Source: Archangium violaceum
Lineage (GTDB): Bacteria; Myxococcota; Myxococcia; Myxococcales; Myxococcaceae
DNA length: 64,000 nucleotides
Direction: 5' to 3'
Assembly (NCBI RefSeq): GCF_016859125.1
Contig: NZ_CP069338.1
Location: 7,565,501-7,629,500 of the forward strand
This document shows positions 17,498-25,785 of the stretch, one piece after another. Both the position numbers and the translations under genes were made by a program. The stretch's first letter is position 1. Every line of letters begins with the position of its first letter. The notes under the pieces are model-generated. The model was given only the letters and a program-made list of their open reading frames with translations. It had not been told where the DNA came from and did no database searches.

Positions 17498-19170
17498 TTG
17501 ATTCAAAGTCCTACGAAAGAAGTTATCCCACCCGGTCCTACGGGAGAAGTATAGTCCCGCCTACAGGCGCCCACCCGTGGCAAGAAGCCGCGGGCTGATC
17601 GCGCGGGGGGGGGGCGCCTACACACAGCCCGGTGACGGGCCGGGCAGGTCCGGGGAGAAGAGGAATGAGTAGGGAGAAAAACCGGGGCGGGAGGGCTGGC
17701 GGGCCCTCCACACCCCATGGGGAGCGCGGGAAGGGAAAGAATGAGCAGGACACCCCCTCTCGCGTGCAGAGGATGATGACGAGCCTGGGGCTGACATTCA
17801 AGGGAGTAAAGGACCCGAGAGCACGCCGGGGACAGAGGCACCCGCTGGCGGCGATGTTGATGCTGCTGGTGCAGGCGCTGGCGGTGGGGCGGCGGGTGTT
17901 GAGGCATGCCGAGGCGCTGGGGGAGGACATGCTGCGCGAAGGCACGGCACCCGAGGGGCTGAAGCGGCCGGTGTCCGACACGACGTTGGACAGACTGCTG
18001 GGGAAGTTGGAGCCAGAGGGGTTGGAGCAGGAGGTGGAGCAGCTGGTGCGGCGTGGGTTGGACAAGGGGTTGATACGCCATGAGCTCTTCGCCCGTGGCG
18101 TCGTCAGCATCGACGGGAAGGCGGGGGAGAGCACGCCGGGGCAGGCGCCGTGCGAGCCGAGCCACACGACGAAGGATGAGCAGGGACGGGAGTACTGGTA
18201 CCCGTACGCACTGCGCGCCAGTCTCACCAGCAGCACGGCCCAGCCGGTGCTCGACCAGAAGTTGCTGGAAGGCAAGCAGGGAGAGGCGACGGCGTTTCCC
18301 GAGCTATTCAAGCGGGTGGTGGAGAAGTTCGGGCGGCATTTCGAGTACGTGACGGTGGACGCGGGAATGACGAGCGCGGCCAACGCGAGCGTGGTGAGGG
18401 AGGCGGGCAAACACTACCTGATGGCGCTCAAGGAGAACTTCCACCGGCTGCATGACAAGGCGTGGGTGGCGTTGGCGGGAGCGCCGGTGAAGGTGCGAGT
18501 GCGCGAGAGGGCGAAGGGGGAGTGGGTGGAGCGGGAGTTGAGAGTGGTGGACGAGCCGCCAGAAGAGGACTTTCCCGGCGCCGAGCAATGGGTGTGGGTG
18601 CGGCAGAGGCGAACCAGAGACGGCGAGCTGCCGAAGGTGGAGACGCGGTTGTTCCTCACCTCCATTCCCAGCGGGCAACTGTCCGCGGAGCAGATGCTGA
18701 CGTTGGTGCGTCGGCACTGGGGGATTGAGAACGGGCCCAACTGGACAGCGGACGTGGTGCTGGAGGAGGACAGCGCCTCGCCCAGCCTGCGAGGCAATGC
18801 ACCCCTGGTGCTCAGCTGGCTGCGTTTGCTGGCCTACAACCTGCTGGCCCTGGTGCGCACGCACCTGCCGACTCGCGACAAACGGCCCCAAAGCTTCGCA
18901 CGCACCATGGAGGTGCTCTACCAGGGCCTGTTGGGTCTGGCCGTGCTGCCCGAGAGTCTGGCCACACTTGCCTGAGCGCCCGCCAGCTGCTCCCGCTCCG
19001 GCCTTCCCGCGCCTCTTCTCCCCTGGCTGTTCGGCCTGTGTACCTTCACTCCTGTCCTTCCACGGCGCCCCTCTTTCAGGCGCCGTCCGGAGGGATGCTC
19101 CCTCTTTGCCTGTGAATGTCTGGACTTGCTCTCCGCCTCTTCAAAACCTCTCCTACGGACTTTGGATCAA
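17498..19170 (+). mobile_element. ISAs1-type insertion sequence
   Basis: The ends are inverted: TTGATTCAAAGTCCTACGA at 17498 and, on the complement from 19170, TTGATCCAAAGTCCGTAGG. No clean target duplication is visible and the flanking fragments appear to come from different genes. A deletion or recombination next to the element is therefore likely. It carries one intact transposase gene. Confidence 0.75.
17665..18975 (+). CDS. ISAs1-family transposase
   Basis: The transposase has 436 residues from the ATG at 17665, which follows GGAGAAGAGG. The N-terminal associated domain has FKGVKDPRARRGQRHPLAAM. The DDE core has GVVSIDGKAGES, VTVDAGMTSAANASVVREAG, HYLMALKENFHRLHDKA and the hallmark VRRHWGIENGPNW, followed by LSWLRLLAYNLLALVRTHLP. 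It is open throughout and of usual family length. Confidence 0.92.
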   Translation: MSREKNRGGRAGGPSTPHGERGKGKNEQDTPSRVQRMMTSLGLTFKGVKDPRARRGQRHPLAAMLMLLVQALAVGRRVLRHAEALGEDMLREGTAPEGLKRPVSDTTLDRLLGKLEPEGLEQEVEQLVRRGLDKGLIRHELFARGVVSIDGKAGESTPGQAPCEPSHTTKDEQGREYWYPYALRASLTSSTAQPVLDQKLLEGKQGEATAFPELFKRVVEKFGRHFEYVTVDAGMTSAANASVVREAGKHYLMALKENFHRLHDKAWVALAGAPVKVRVRERAKGEWVERELRVVDEPPEEDFPGAEQWVWVRQRRTRDGELPKVETRLFLTSIPSGQLSAEQMLTLVRRHWGIENGPNWTADVVLEEDSASPSLRGNAPLVLSWLRLLAYNLLALVRTHLPTRDKRPQSFARTMEVLYQGLLGLAVLPESLATLA

Positions 19171-19595
19171 TCCTGGCCCAGGCAGTTGGCAAGTTGCCTC
19201 ATGCAAGCGGTCCTGCAGTAGCTCCATTTCCCAGTCCGCCAGGGACCGTATTGCCTCGTATCGTATATGTATTTGTCGACCTGATGGATTCTCGTGCTGG
19301 CCTGGCACTCCGGAACACAAATATCATATTGACGTTCGCATTCCGCCGCATCGAGTGAGACCCGGACGATGCGACCCTCGTCGGCCCGGACGCTCGCCAG
19401 GTTCCGGTACTCCGTCAGGTCGAAGTCCTTGGCGGGTTTCCAGGCATAGGTCGCCTGCCCATCTGCCGTATTCTTGATGACGAGCACGTACCTGGACAGG
19501 TCCCGCGGCCCGGATGAGCCCGCGACCATCGGCCGGGTGGCGCTACATGAGCCAAGGAGAAGGCATAAGCTCAACGCCATGAGCTTCCGCACCAT
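19167..19595 (-). pseudogene. Truncated lipoprotein (N-terminal part), cut by the ISAs1-type element
   Basis: The ATG at 19595 starts MVRKLMALSLCLLLGSCSAT, a lipoprotein signal with lipobox LGSC. The rest, RDLSRYVLVIKNTADGQATY, then CERQYDICVPEC and YCRTACMRQLANCLGQD, resembles Cys-rich N-terminal regions of larger myxobacterial lipoproteins. The reading stops at a TGA (19167-19169) that belongs to the insertion sequence end, so the natural C-terminus is missing. About 142 residues remain. Function unknown. Confidence 0.65.
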
Positions 19596-20124
19596 CGTTC
19601 TGATGCTCCTATAGAAGTACCTGTGTTCCTGTGGGGCCATTGCTCGAATTCTTTGACACCCTCTCGGGGGAATGGGTGCCTCCTGCCGCGCGGCATGCTC
19701 CACCTCTTCCCTCCTTCAAGTCGACCAACGCCGCACCCGCCACCTTCCGGGCGAAGGTGTCAGGGGATTCGAGTCGGAGCCTGCCCCTTTTCGAGGAGGG
19801 CTTCACCGGCAACGAGTTTGCCGTGCTCCGGTTCACGGAGGCGGTCTGCGGCAGCGATGCTTAGTACGAATCCTCTGACCCCCTCTGCGGAGATTTGAGT
19901 CGGAGACGGGTGCAATGGACTTGAGTGCGCCAGGCAAAGCCAGGGTGAGGAGGAAGCTTCCCGTCCTTTTATATGCTGCCGTCCTGCCTCATGATTTGGT
20001 CCGACAAGAGCCGAATTGGTCCCCTCAAGAGAGCCGCGCCTCCTCGTTGAGAGTGGGCTCGGCTCAGAGCGGCGGTTTACTGAGGCGGTGGGAATTGAAC
20101 CCGCCGCTCCGTATGCCCTTGTGA
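19596..20124. other. Intergenic region at the edge of the accessory DNA
   Basis: No gene is supported; short plus-strand frames around 19620-19900 have no family, start signal or codon support. The stretch contains the tRNA-3'-like sequence at 20082-20103 and the promoter side of the truncated lipoprotein gene. Confidence 0.5.
20082..20103 (-). other. Second tRNA-3'-end-like sequence, possible att site
   Basis: Read on the minus strand this is CGGGTTCAATTCCCACCGCC followed by TC, a T-arm and acceptor-end pattern with no upstream tRNA body. It matches 1962-1983 at 19 of 22 positions in the same orientation. The pair brackets the IS-rich region. Confidence 0.45.
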
Positions 20125-21879
20125 CTACGCGCGGTTGAGGATGGACTCGACCGCGGCCTGCGCGATGGGGTGGTAGCGCTCGGCGTAACGATTGAACAGG
20201 CTGCGCGCGAGTGCCTTGCCCTCGAGCGTGGCCGCCAGCGCCCCGTAGAGCGGCTTGAGGTACTTCATGCGCCCCACCTCCCCGAGGAAGGCCTCGGTGC
20301 GGCCCAGCGCCGGCTCCCAGCCCGCCCGCAGCGCCGCCGCCAGCCACGACACCAACACCTCCGAGTTGTGGCTCTTCGTCAGGTGGAAGCGCTCGTCCAA
20401 CTGCCGGAACACGTCTCGCGGCGTCCCCTTCCGCAGCCCCTCGATGTAGAGCTGCCACTCGGCCGGGGTCCAGTCCTTCACGTCCTCGGCCGTGGGCACC
20501 TTGTCCTTCATCCGCCCGATCTGCTCCAGCCGCTCCGAGCGCGGCACGGGCGCTCCCGCAGGAATGCCCGGCTTGTTCAGGTACGCCTCCGCGTCCACCT
20601 TCTCCAGCACTCCCGGCAGGTGCTTCTCCACGAAGGCCGTGAACTGCTCCGTGGTGAGCGCCTGGAAGCGGTGCGACTCGATGTAGCGCTTCAGGAAGTC
20701 ATCGAAGGCGGGCCGGCCCACCGCGTCCTCGATGGCTCGCAGGAAGAGGAATCCCTTCTCATACGGAACCTGGGAGAAGGCCTCGTCCGGATCCACCCCC
20801 GTCAGGTGGGTGCGCAGCGCGGTGAGCTTCGGATGCTCCTTGAAGTGCTGGACCGCGTCCTCCAGCGCGCGCCGGCCTAGCGCGGCGTGCAGCGCCGCCA
20901 CGTCCGCTCCGTAGAGCACCTCGAGGATGCGCCGCTCGGCGAAGACGGTGAAGCCCTCGTTCAGCCAGAAGTGCTCGGCCGATGCGTTCGTCACCAGGTT
21001 GCCCGTCCACGAGTGCGCCAGCTCGTGCGCCACCACGCTCACCAGGCTCTTGTCCCCGGCCAGCAGCGAGGGCGTGAGGAAGGTGAGCCGCGGGTTCTCC
21101 ATGCCCCCGTAGGGGAACGAGGGCGGCATCGTCAGCAGATCGAACCGCTCCCAGTCGTACGTACCGAAGAGCGCCTCCGCCGCGCGCAGCATGGCGTCCA
21201 CGTCCTCGAACTCCTCGGCGGCCGACTCGAGCACCTCGGGCTCGGCCCACACCCGCGAGCGAGGGCCCAGCTCCTTGGCCGCCAGCCGGCCCACCGCGAA
21301 GGCGAGCAGGTAGGGCGGAATCGGCTGGGGCATCTCGTAGCGCTCGATCGCCTCCACTCCCTGCTCCTCGCGGCCCAGGAAGCCCGCGGCCATCACCGCC
21401 TTGAGCTCCTTGGGCACGGTGAGCTCCGCCCGGTACCGGATGCGGATTCGCGGCGTGTCCTGAAGCGGCACCACGGAGCGTGCGTGGATGGCTTGGCACT
21501 GGCTGAAGAGGTACGGGTACTGGCCGCCCGCCGTCTGGGCCGGCGTCAGCCACTGCAGGGCGCTCGCCTGGGGCGACGTCCGGTAGCGGACGGTGAGCTG
21601 CTTCGTGTCCGGGCGCAGCTCCACCCGCAGGCGGCTGCCGAGGATGGGCTCGGGCGGGGACACCAGGAAGGGCAGGGGCTTGCCCTCGGCGTCCACCACC
21701 GAGCGGATCTCCAGGTCCCTCGTGTCCAGATCGAGCGGACCGGCGGAGGTTTCCTTCAGTGTAAGTGTCGCCTCGGCGTGCAGTCGGCGCGTGCGGAAGT
21801 CCACACGGGCCTTCCAGGTGAGGTTCTCGGTCTCGGGTTGGGTGTCGTCGTTGTAGGAGTGCGGGTCGGGTCGGGCCAT
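20125..21879 (-). CDS. M1-family aminopeptidase (leukotriene A4 hydrolase-like)
   Basis: This 584-residue zinc aminopeptidase removes N-terminal residues from peptides. The GxMEN exopeptidase motif is PYGGMENP at ~256-263. The zinc site is HELAHSW at 285-291 with the third ligand Glu308 in WLNEGF; Glu286 is the general base. VPYEKGFLF at 371 carries the transition-state Tyr. A C-terminal helical domain (from ~440) matches the LTA4H/aminopeptidase B subgroup. No signal peptide is present, so it is cytoplasmic. It is transcribed divergently from fadN. Confidence 0.94.
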   Translation of the reverse strand: MARPDPHSYNDDTQPETENLTWKARVDFRTRRLHAEATLTLKETSAGPLDLDTRDLEIRSVVDAEGKPLPFLVSPPEPILGSRLRVELRPDTKQLTVRYRTSPQASALQWLTPAQTAGGQYPYLFSQCQAIHARSVVPLQDTPRIRIRYRAELTVPKELKAVMAAGFLGREEQGVEAIERYEMPQPIPPYLLAFAVGRLAAKELGPRSRVWAEPEVLESAAEEFEDVDAMLRAAEALFGTYDWERFDLLTMPPSFPYGGMENPRLTFLTPSLLAGDKSLVSVVAHELAHSWTGNLVTNASAEHFWLNEGFTVFAERRILEVLYGADVAALHAALGRRALEDAVQHFKEHPKLTALRTHLTGVDPDEAFSQVPYEKGFLFLRAIEDAVGRPAFDDFLKRYIESHRFQALTTEQFTAFVEKHLPGVLEKVDAEAYLNKPGIPAGAPVPRSERLEQIGRMKDKVPTAEDVKDWTPAEWQLYIEGLRKGTPRDVFRQLDERFHLTKSHNSEVLVSWLAAALRAGWEPALGRTEAFLGEVGRMKYLKPLYGALAATLEGKALARSLFNRYAERYHPIAQAAVESILNRA

Positions 21880-21927
21880 GGCGGGGACGCACCTTACCCT
21901 TCACCGGTGGACATGCGGGCCTCAAGA

Positions 21928-21953
21928 GCCGGTTGACTTTTGAATCAACCGGC
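21928..21953. promoter_or_regulatory. 26-bp palindrome upstream of fadN, candidate operator
   Basis: GCCGGTTGA (21928-21936) and TCAACCGGC (21945-21953) are exact 9-bp complements around CTTTTGAA. A TTGACT that could serve as a -35 box begins at 21933, inside the left arm. The site lies 45 bases before the fadN ATG, in the divergent promoter region, where a fatty-acid-responsive repressor would bind. The regulator is not in the window. Confidence 0.5.
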
Positions 21954-21997
21954 GCAATGTCTCCCGCCATCCTTTTTCTGAACGGGAGCCTCTTTCG

Positions 21998-24388
21998 ATG
22001 ACGACGCGGATCCGCAAAGTGGCAGTGCTGGGCGCGGGCGTGATGGGCAGCGGTATCGCCGCGCACCTCGCCAACTCGGGCGTGCGTGCGCTCCTCCTGG
22101 ACATCGTGCCGCCCAAGGCGGGGCCCGGTGAGGACACGGCCTCCAAGTCCTTCCGGAACAAGTTCGCCCTCGGCGCGCTGGCCAACATGCGCAAGCAGAA
22201 GCCCAGCCCCATCGTGTCCGAGCAGGTGTTCACCGCCATCGAGGTGGGCAACTTCGAGGACGACCTGGGCCGGCTGGCCGAGTGTGACTGGGTCATCGAG
22301 GTGGTGAAGGAGGACATGGCCGTCAAGCAGGCCCTGTTCGCCAAGGTGGAGCAGCACGCGCGCAAGGACGCCATCGTCAGCTCCAACACCTCGGGCCTGT
22401 CCATCAAGGGCATGCTGGAGGGCCGCGGCGCCGAGTTCCGCAAGCGCTTCCTCGTCACGCACTTCTTCAACCCCGTCCGTTACATGAAGCTGCTGGAGCT
22501 GGTGGCGGGCCCGGAGACGGACGCCGAGGTGGTGAAGAGCATCCACCGCTTTGGCGAGGAGGTGCTCGGCAAGGGCATCGTCTACGGCAAGGACACCACC
22601 AACTTCATCGCCAACCGCGTCGGCACGTACGGGATGATGCGGACCATCTCGGAGATGCAGAAGGCGGAGCTGACCATCGAGGAGGTGGACAAGATCTTCG
22701 GCCCCGCCATGGGCCGCCCCAAGTCCGCCGTGTTCCGCACCGCGGACATCGTGGGCCTGGACACCTTCTCCCACGTGGCGAAGAACTGCTACGACACGCT
22801 CACCCAGGACGAGGAGCGTGAGGTCTTCGCCGCCCCCGAGTTCCTCCAGAAGATGGTGGCCAAGGGGATGCTGGGCGACAAGAGCGGCGGCGGCTTCTAC
22901 AAGAAGGACAAGAGCAGCGGCGGCAAGGACATCCTCGCGCTCGACCTGAAGACGCTGGAGTACCGGCCGCAGGCCAAGGTGCGCTACGAGTCGCTGGGCG
23001 CCGCCAAGGACGTGGAGAACGTGCGCGAGCGCGTGGCCACGGTGCTCAACGGCCAGGACAAGGCCGCGAAGTTCGCCGAGCGGATCACCCTCGACGTGCT
23101 CGCCTACGCCAGCCGCCGGATTCCGGAGATCGCCGATGACGTGGTCAACATCGACCGCGGCATGCGCTGGGGCTTCGCGTGGGACCTGGGGCCCTTCGAG
23201 ACCTGGGACGCCTACGGTGTGAAGAAGGGCGTGGAGCGGATGAAGGAGCTGGGCCTCAAGCCCGCCGCCTGGGTGGAGGAGATGCTGGCCGCGGGCCGCA
23301 CGTCCTTCTACGGCGTGGAGAACGGCAAGGACACCTACTGGGACATCCCCACCAGGTCCGTGAAGGTGGTGCCGGAGAACGCCCGCACGGCGCGCGTGGA
23401 GTACCTCAAGCGCGGCAACAAGAAGATCACCGGCAACGACAGCGCCACGCTCTGGGACATGGGCGATGGGGTGACGCTGCTCGAGTTCCACACGAAGATG
23501 AACTCCATCGACGATGGAATCATCGCGATGATGAACACGGCCCTGGACGAGACGGAGAAGAACTTCCGCGGCCTGGTCGTCGGCAACGATGGGGCGAACT
23601 TCTCGGCGGGCGCCAACATCATGGCCATGCTGTGGGCGGCCAAGAACGGTGAGTTCGACACCCTGCGCCAGATGGCGGGGGCGCTCCAGGCGGCCAACCA
23701 GCGCATGCGCTACAGCCCGGTGCCGGTGGTGACGGCGCCCTTCAACCTGACGCTCGGCGGCGGCGCCGAGGTGACGATGGGCGGCAACGCCATCCAGGCC
23801 TCGAGCGAGCTGTACATGGGCCTCGTCGAGGTGGGCGTGGGCCTCATCCCCGGCGGCGGCGGCACCATGATGCTGCTGCGCAACGTGTACGGCGCGTACT
23901 CGGCGGACAAGGACTTCGACGCGTTCCCCTTCATCAAGAAGGTGTTCCTGTCGATCGGCACGGCGAAGGTGGCCACCAGCGCCGAGGAGGCCCGGGAGCT
24001 GGGCTTCCTGTCGCAGGCGGACGGCATCAGCGCCAACCGCGACTTCCTGCTGTCGGACGCCAAGCAGCGGGTGCTGGGCATGGCCAACGCGGGCTTCCGC
24101 GCGCCCCGGCCCACGCGCTTCCGCCTGCCCGGGCCCAGCGGCTACGCCACCATCGACATGATGCTCTACGACATGGAGCTCAACGGCCAGGTCTCCGCGC
24201 ATGACCGGAAGATCGCCCAGAAGCTGGCGCGGGTGCTCACCGGTGGCGACACCAGCCCGTCCGTGCTCCTCACCGAGGAGCGGCTGCTGGAGCTGGAGCT
24301 GGAGGCGTTCCTCAGCCTGTGCGGCGAGGAGAAGACGCAGGACCGGCTGATGTACATGCTCGAGAAGGGCAAGCCGCTGCGCAACTGA
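21998..24388 (+). CDS. fadN: 3-hydroxyacyl-CoA dehydrogenase/enoyl-CoA hydratase
   Basis: This 796-residue bifunctional beta-oxidation enzyme has the dehydrogenase first, as in Bacillus FadN, not the FadB order. The NAD-binding fold starts VAVLGAGVMGSGIAAHLANS (GxGxxG at ~12-17). The 3HCDH catalytic part has VVKEDMAVKQALFAKVEQHA, SSNTSGLSI and HFFNPVRYMKLLELV, and a second C-terminal 3HCDH lobe follows. The C-terminal crotonase fold has NFSAGANIM and LTLGGGAEVTMG with LVEVGVGLIPGGGGT. Acetyl-CoA acyltransferase follows 89 bases downstream. The two together complete the hydration, oxidation and thiolysis steps. Confidence 0.95.
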   Translation: MTTRIRKVAVLGAGVMGSGIAAHLANSGVRALLLDIVPPKAGPGEDTASKSFRNKFALGALANMRKQKPSPIVSEQVFTAIEVGNFEDDLGRLAECDWVIEVVKEDMAVKQALFAKVEQHARKDAIVSSNTSGLSIKGMLEGRGAEFRKRFLVTHFFNPVRYMKLLELVAGPETDAEVVKSIHRFGEEVLGKGIVYGKDTTNFIANRVGTYGMMRTISEMQKAELTIEEVDKIFGPAMGRPKSAVFRTADIVGLDTFSHVAKNCYDTLTQDEEREVFAAPEFLQKMVAKGMLGDKSGGGFYKKDKSSGGKDILALDLKTLEYRPQAKVRYESLGAAKDVENVRERVATVLNGQDKAAKFAERITLDVLAYASRRIPEIADDVVNIDRGMRWGFAWDLGPFETWDAYGVKKGVERMKELGLKPAAWVEEMLAAGRTSFYGVENGKDTYWDIPTRSVKVVPENARTARVEYLKRGNKKITGNDSATLWDMGDGVTLLEFHTKMNSIDDGIIAMMNTALDETEKNFRGLVVGNDGANFSAGANIMAMLWAAKNGEFDTLRQMAGALQAANQRMRYSPVPVVTAPFNLTLGGGAEVTMGGNAIQASSELYMGLVEVGVGLIPGGGGTMMLLRNVYGAYSADKDFDAFPFIKKVFLSIGTAKVATSAEEARELGFLSQADGISANRDFLLSDAKQRVLGMANAGFRAPRPTRFRLPGPSGYATIDMMLYDMELNGQVSAHDRKIAQKLARVLTGGDTSPSVLLTEERLLELELEAFLSLCGEEKTQDRLMYMLEKGKPLRN

Positions 24389-24441
24389 GGCGGCGCCGTT
24401 ACGGTTCGTTCCCAAGTCATCCAGTGATTCGAGATTTTGAA

Positions 24442-24463
24442 GCCCGGGGGTCGCTCCCCGGGC
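24442..24463 (+). promoter_or_regulatory. Intercistronic hairpin before the fadA ribosome binding site
   Basis: GCCCGGGG and CCCCGGGC form an 8-bp perfect stem around a 6-base loop, directly followed by the GAGGAG ribosome binding site (24464-24469) and the ATG at 24478. No T tract follows. It may set the fadN/fadA expression ratio or stabilise a processed mRNA end. Confidence 0.5.
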
Positions 24464-24477
24464 GAGGAGACAGACAG

Positions 24478-25650
24478 ATGCCCGGTCGAGTCGTGATTGC
24501 CAGCGCGGTGCGCACCCCGTTCACCCGCGCGCACAAGGGAGAGTTCAAGGACACCCGGCCCGACACGCTCGCGGCCCTCGCCATCAAGGAGGCCGTCGCG
24601 CGCGTCCCCGGCCTCAAGCCCGAGGAAGTGGAGGATGTGATCCTCGGCTGTGCCATGCCCGAGGCGGAGCAGGGGATGAACGTCGCCCGCAACGCCGCCC
24701 TGCTCGCTGGGCTGCCGGACACGGTGCCGGGGATGACCATCAACCGCTTCTGCTCGTCGGGCACGCAGTCCATCGCCCAGGCTGCGCAGGCCATCCTGTC
24801 GGGGATGAGCCAGGTCATCGTGGCGGGTGGCACCGAGTCCATGACCATGGTCCCCATGGGTGGCAACAAGGTGAGCGCCAACCCGGAGATCATGGAGAAG
24901 TTCCCGGAGGTCTACACCTCCATGGGCGCCACCGCGGAGAACATCGCCTCGCGCTACGGCGTGTCGCGCGAGGACGCGGACAAGTTCGCCTACGAGAGCC
25001 AGCGCAAGGCGGCCACCGCGCGCGAGCAGGGCAAGTTCAAGGACGAGATCTTCCCGGTGACGACCACCGTCTATGACGAGGACGGCAAGGCGCAGCAGGT
25101 GACGGTCTCGGTGGACACCATCCTGCGTCCGGACACCACGCTGGAGGGTCTGGCCAAGCTCCGGCCGGCCTTCAACCAGAAGGGCGTGGTGACGGCCGGA
25201 AACGCGTCGCCACTGACGGACGGCGCGGCGGCGGCGGTGGTGATGAGCGAGGAGAAGGCCCAGCAGCTGGGCGTGAAGCCGCTCGGCTACTTCCTGGACT
25301 ACCAGGTGGCCGGCGTGCCTCCGGACATCATGGGCGTGGGCCCGGTGCCGGCGGTGAAGAAGCTGCTGGCGAAGAACAACCTCAAGATCGAAGACATCGA
25401 CGTCTTCGAGCTGAACGAGGCCTTCGCCGCGCAGGCGCTGCACTGCATCCGGGAGCTGGGCATCCCGCAGGACAAGGTGAACCCGAACGGCGGCGCCATC
25501 GCGCTGGGTCACCCGCTGGGCGTGTCCGGTACGCGTCTGGTGGCCACCATCCTGCGCGAGCTGAAGCGGCGCAACGGCCGCTACGGCGTGGTGACGATGT
25601 GCATCGGCGGTGGCATGGGCGCCGCGGCGCTCATCGAGCTGGCGAAGTAA
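24478..25650 (+). CDS. fadA: Acetyl-CoA C-acyltransferase (thiolase)
   Basis: This 390-residue thiolase catalyses the last step of beta-oxidation. The nucleophile Cys is in NRFCSSGTQSIAQAAQ (~residue 90). The active-site motifs ELNEAFAAQ, NPNGGAIALGHPLGVSGTR (His) and CIGGGMGAAALIE (Cys) are all present. The ATG at 24478 was chosen for its GAGGAG site; an upstream in-frame start at 24319 would overlap fadN. It lies in the same direction right after fadN, as in fadNA operons. Confidence 0.95.
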   Translation: MPGRVVIASAVRTPFTRAHKGEFKDTRPDTLAALAIKEAVARVPGLKPEEVEDVILGCAMPEAEQGMNVARNAALLAGLPDTVPGMTINRFCSSGTQSIAQAAQAILSGMSQVIVAGGTESMTMVPMGGNKVSANPEIMEKFPEVYTSMGATAENIASRYGVSREDADKFAYESQRKAATAREQGKFKDEIFPVTTTVYDEDGKAQQVTVSVDTILRPDTTLEGLAKLRPAFNQKGVVTAGNASPLTDGAAAAVVMSEEKAQQLGVKPLGYFLDYQVAGVPPDIMGVGPVPAVKKLLAKNNLKIEDIDVFELNEAFAAQALHCIRELGIPQDKVNPNGGAIALGHPLGVSGTRLVATILRELKRRNGRYGVVTMCIGGGMGAAALIELAK

Positions 25651-25680
25651 TCGGACCCCCTCGGGGTGGAGTCCTCACGC

Positions 25681-25708
25681 GGCCCTTCCTGGCACTCCAG
25701 GAGGGGCC
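25681..25708 (+). terminator. Hairpin after fadA, probable terminator
   Basis: GGCCCTTCCTGG and CCAGGAGGGGCC pair at 11 of 12 positions around a CACT loop, 30 bases after the fadA stop. The following GTCGTGTTCC is only weakly T-rich, so termination efficiency is uncertain. Confidence 0.5.
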
Positions 25709-25785
25709 GTCGTGTTCCTGGCTCCGGGTTCCTCGGACCGTGCTCGCGAGAAGCGCTCGAGGCACGTACGCTACCCGCCCGAGCC

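Noticed and set aside
20759-24415. 1218-codon open frame on the minus strand
   Set aside because: It is antisense to fadN and out of frame with the aminopeptidase; its composition (His/Arg/Ala-rich) and lack of any domain mark it as a high-GC shadow.
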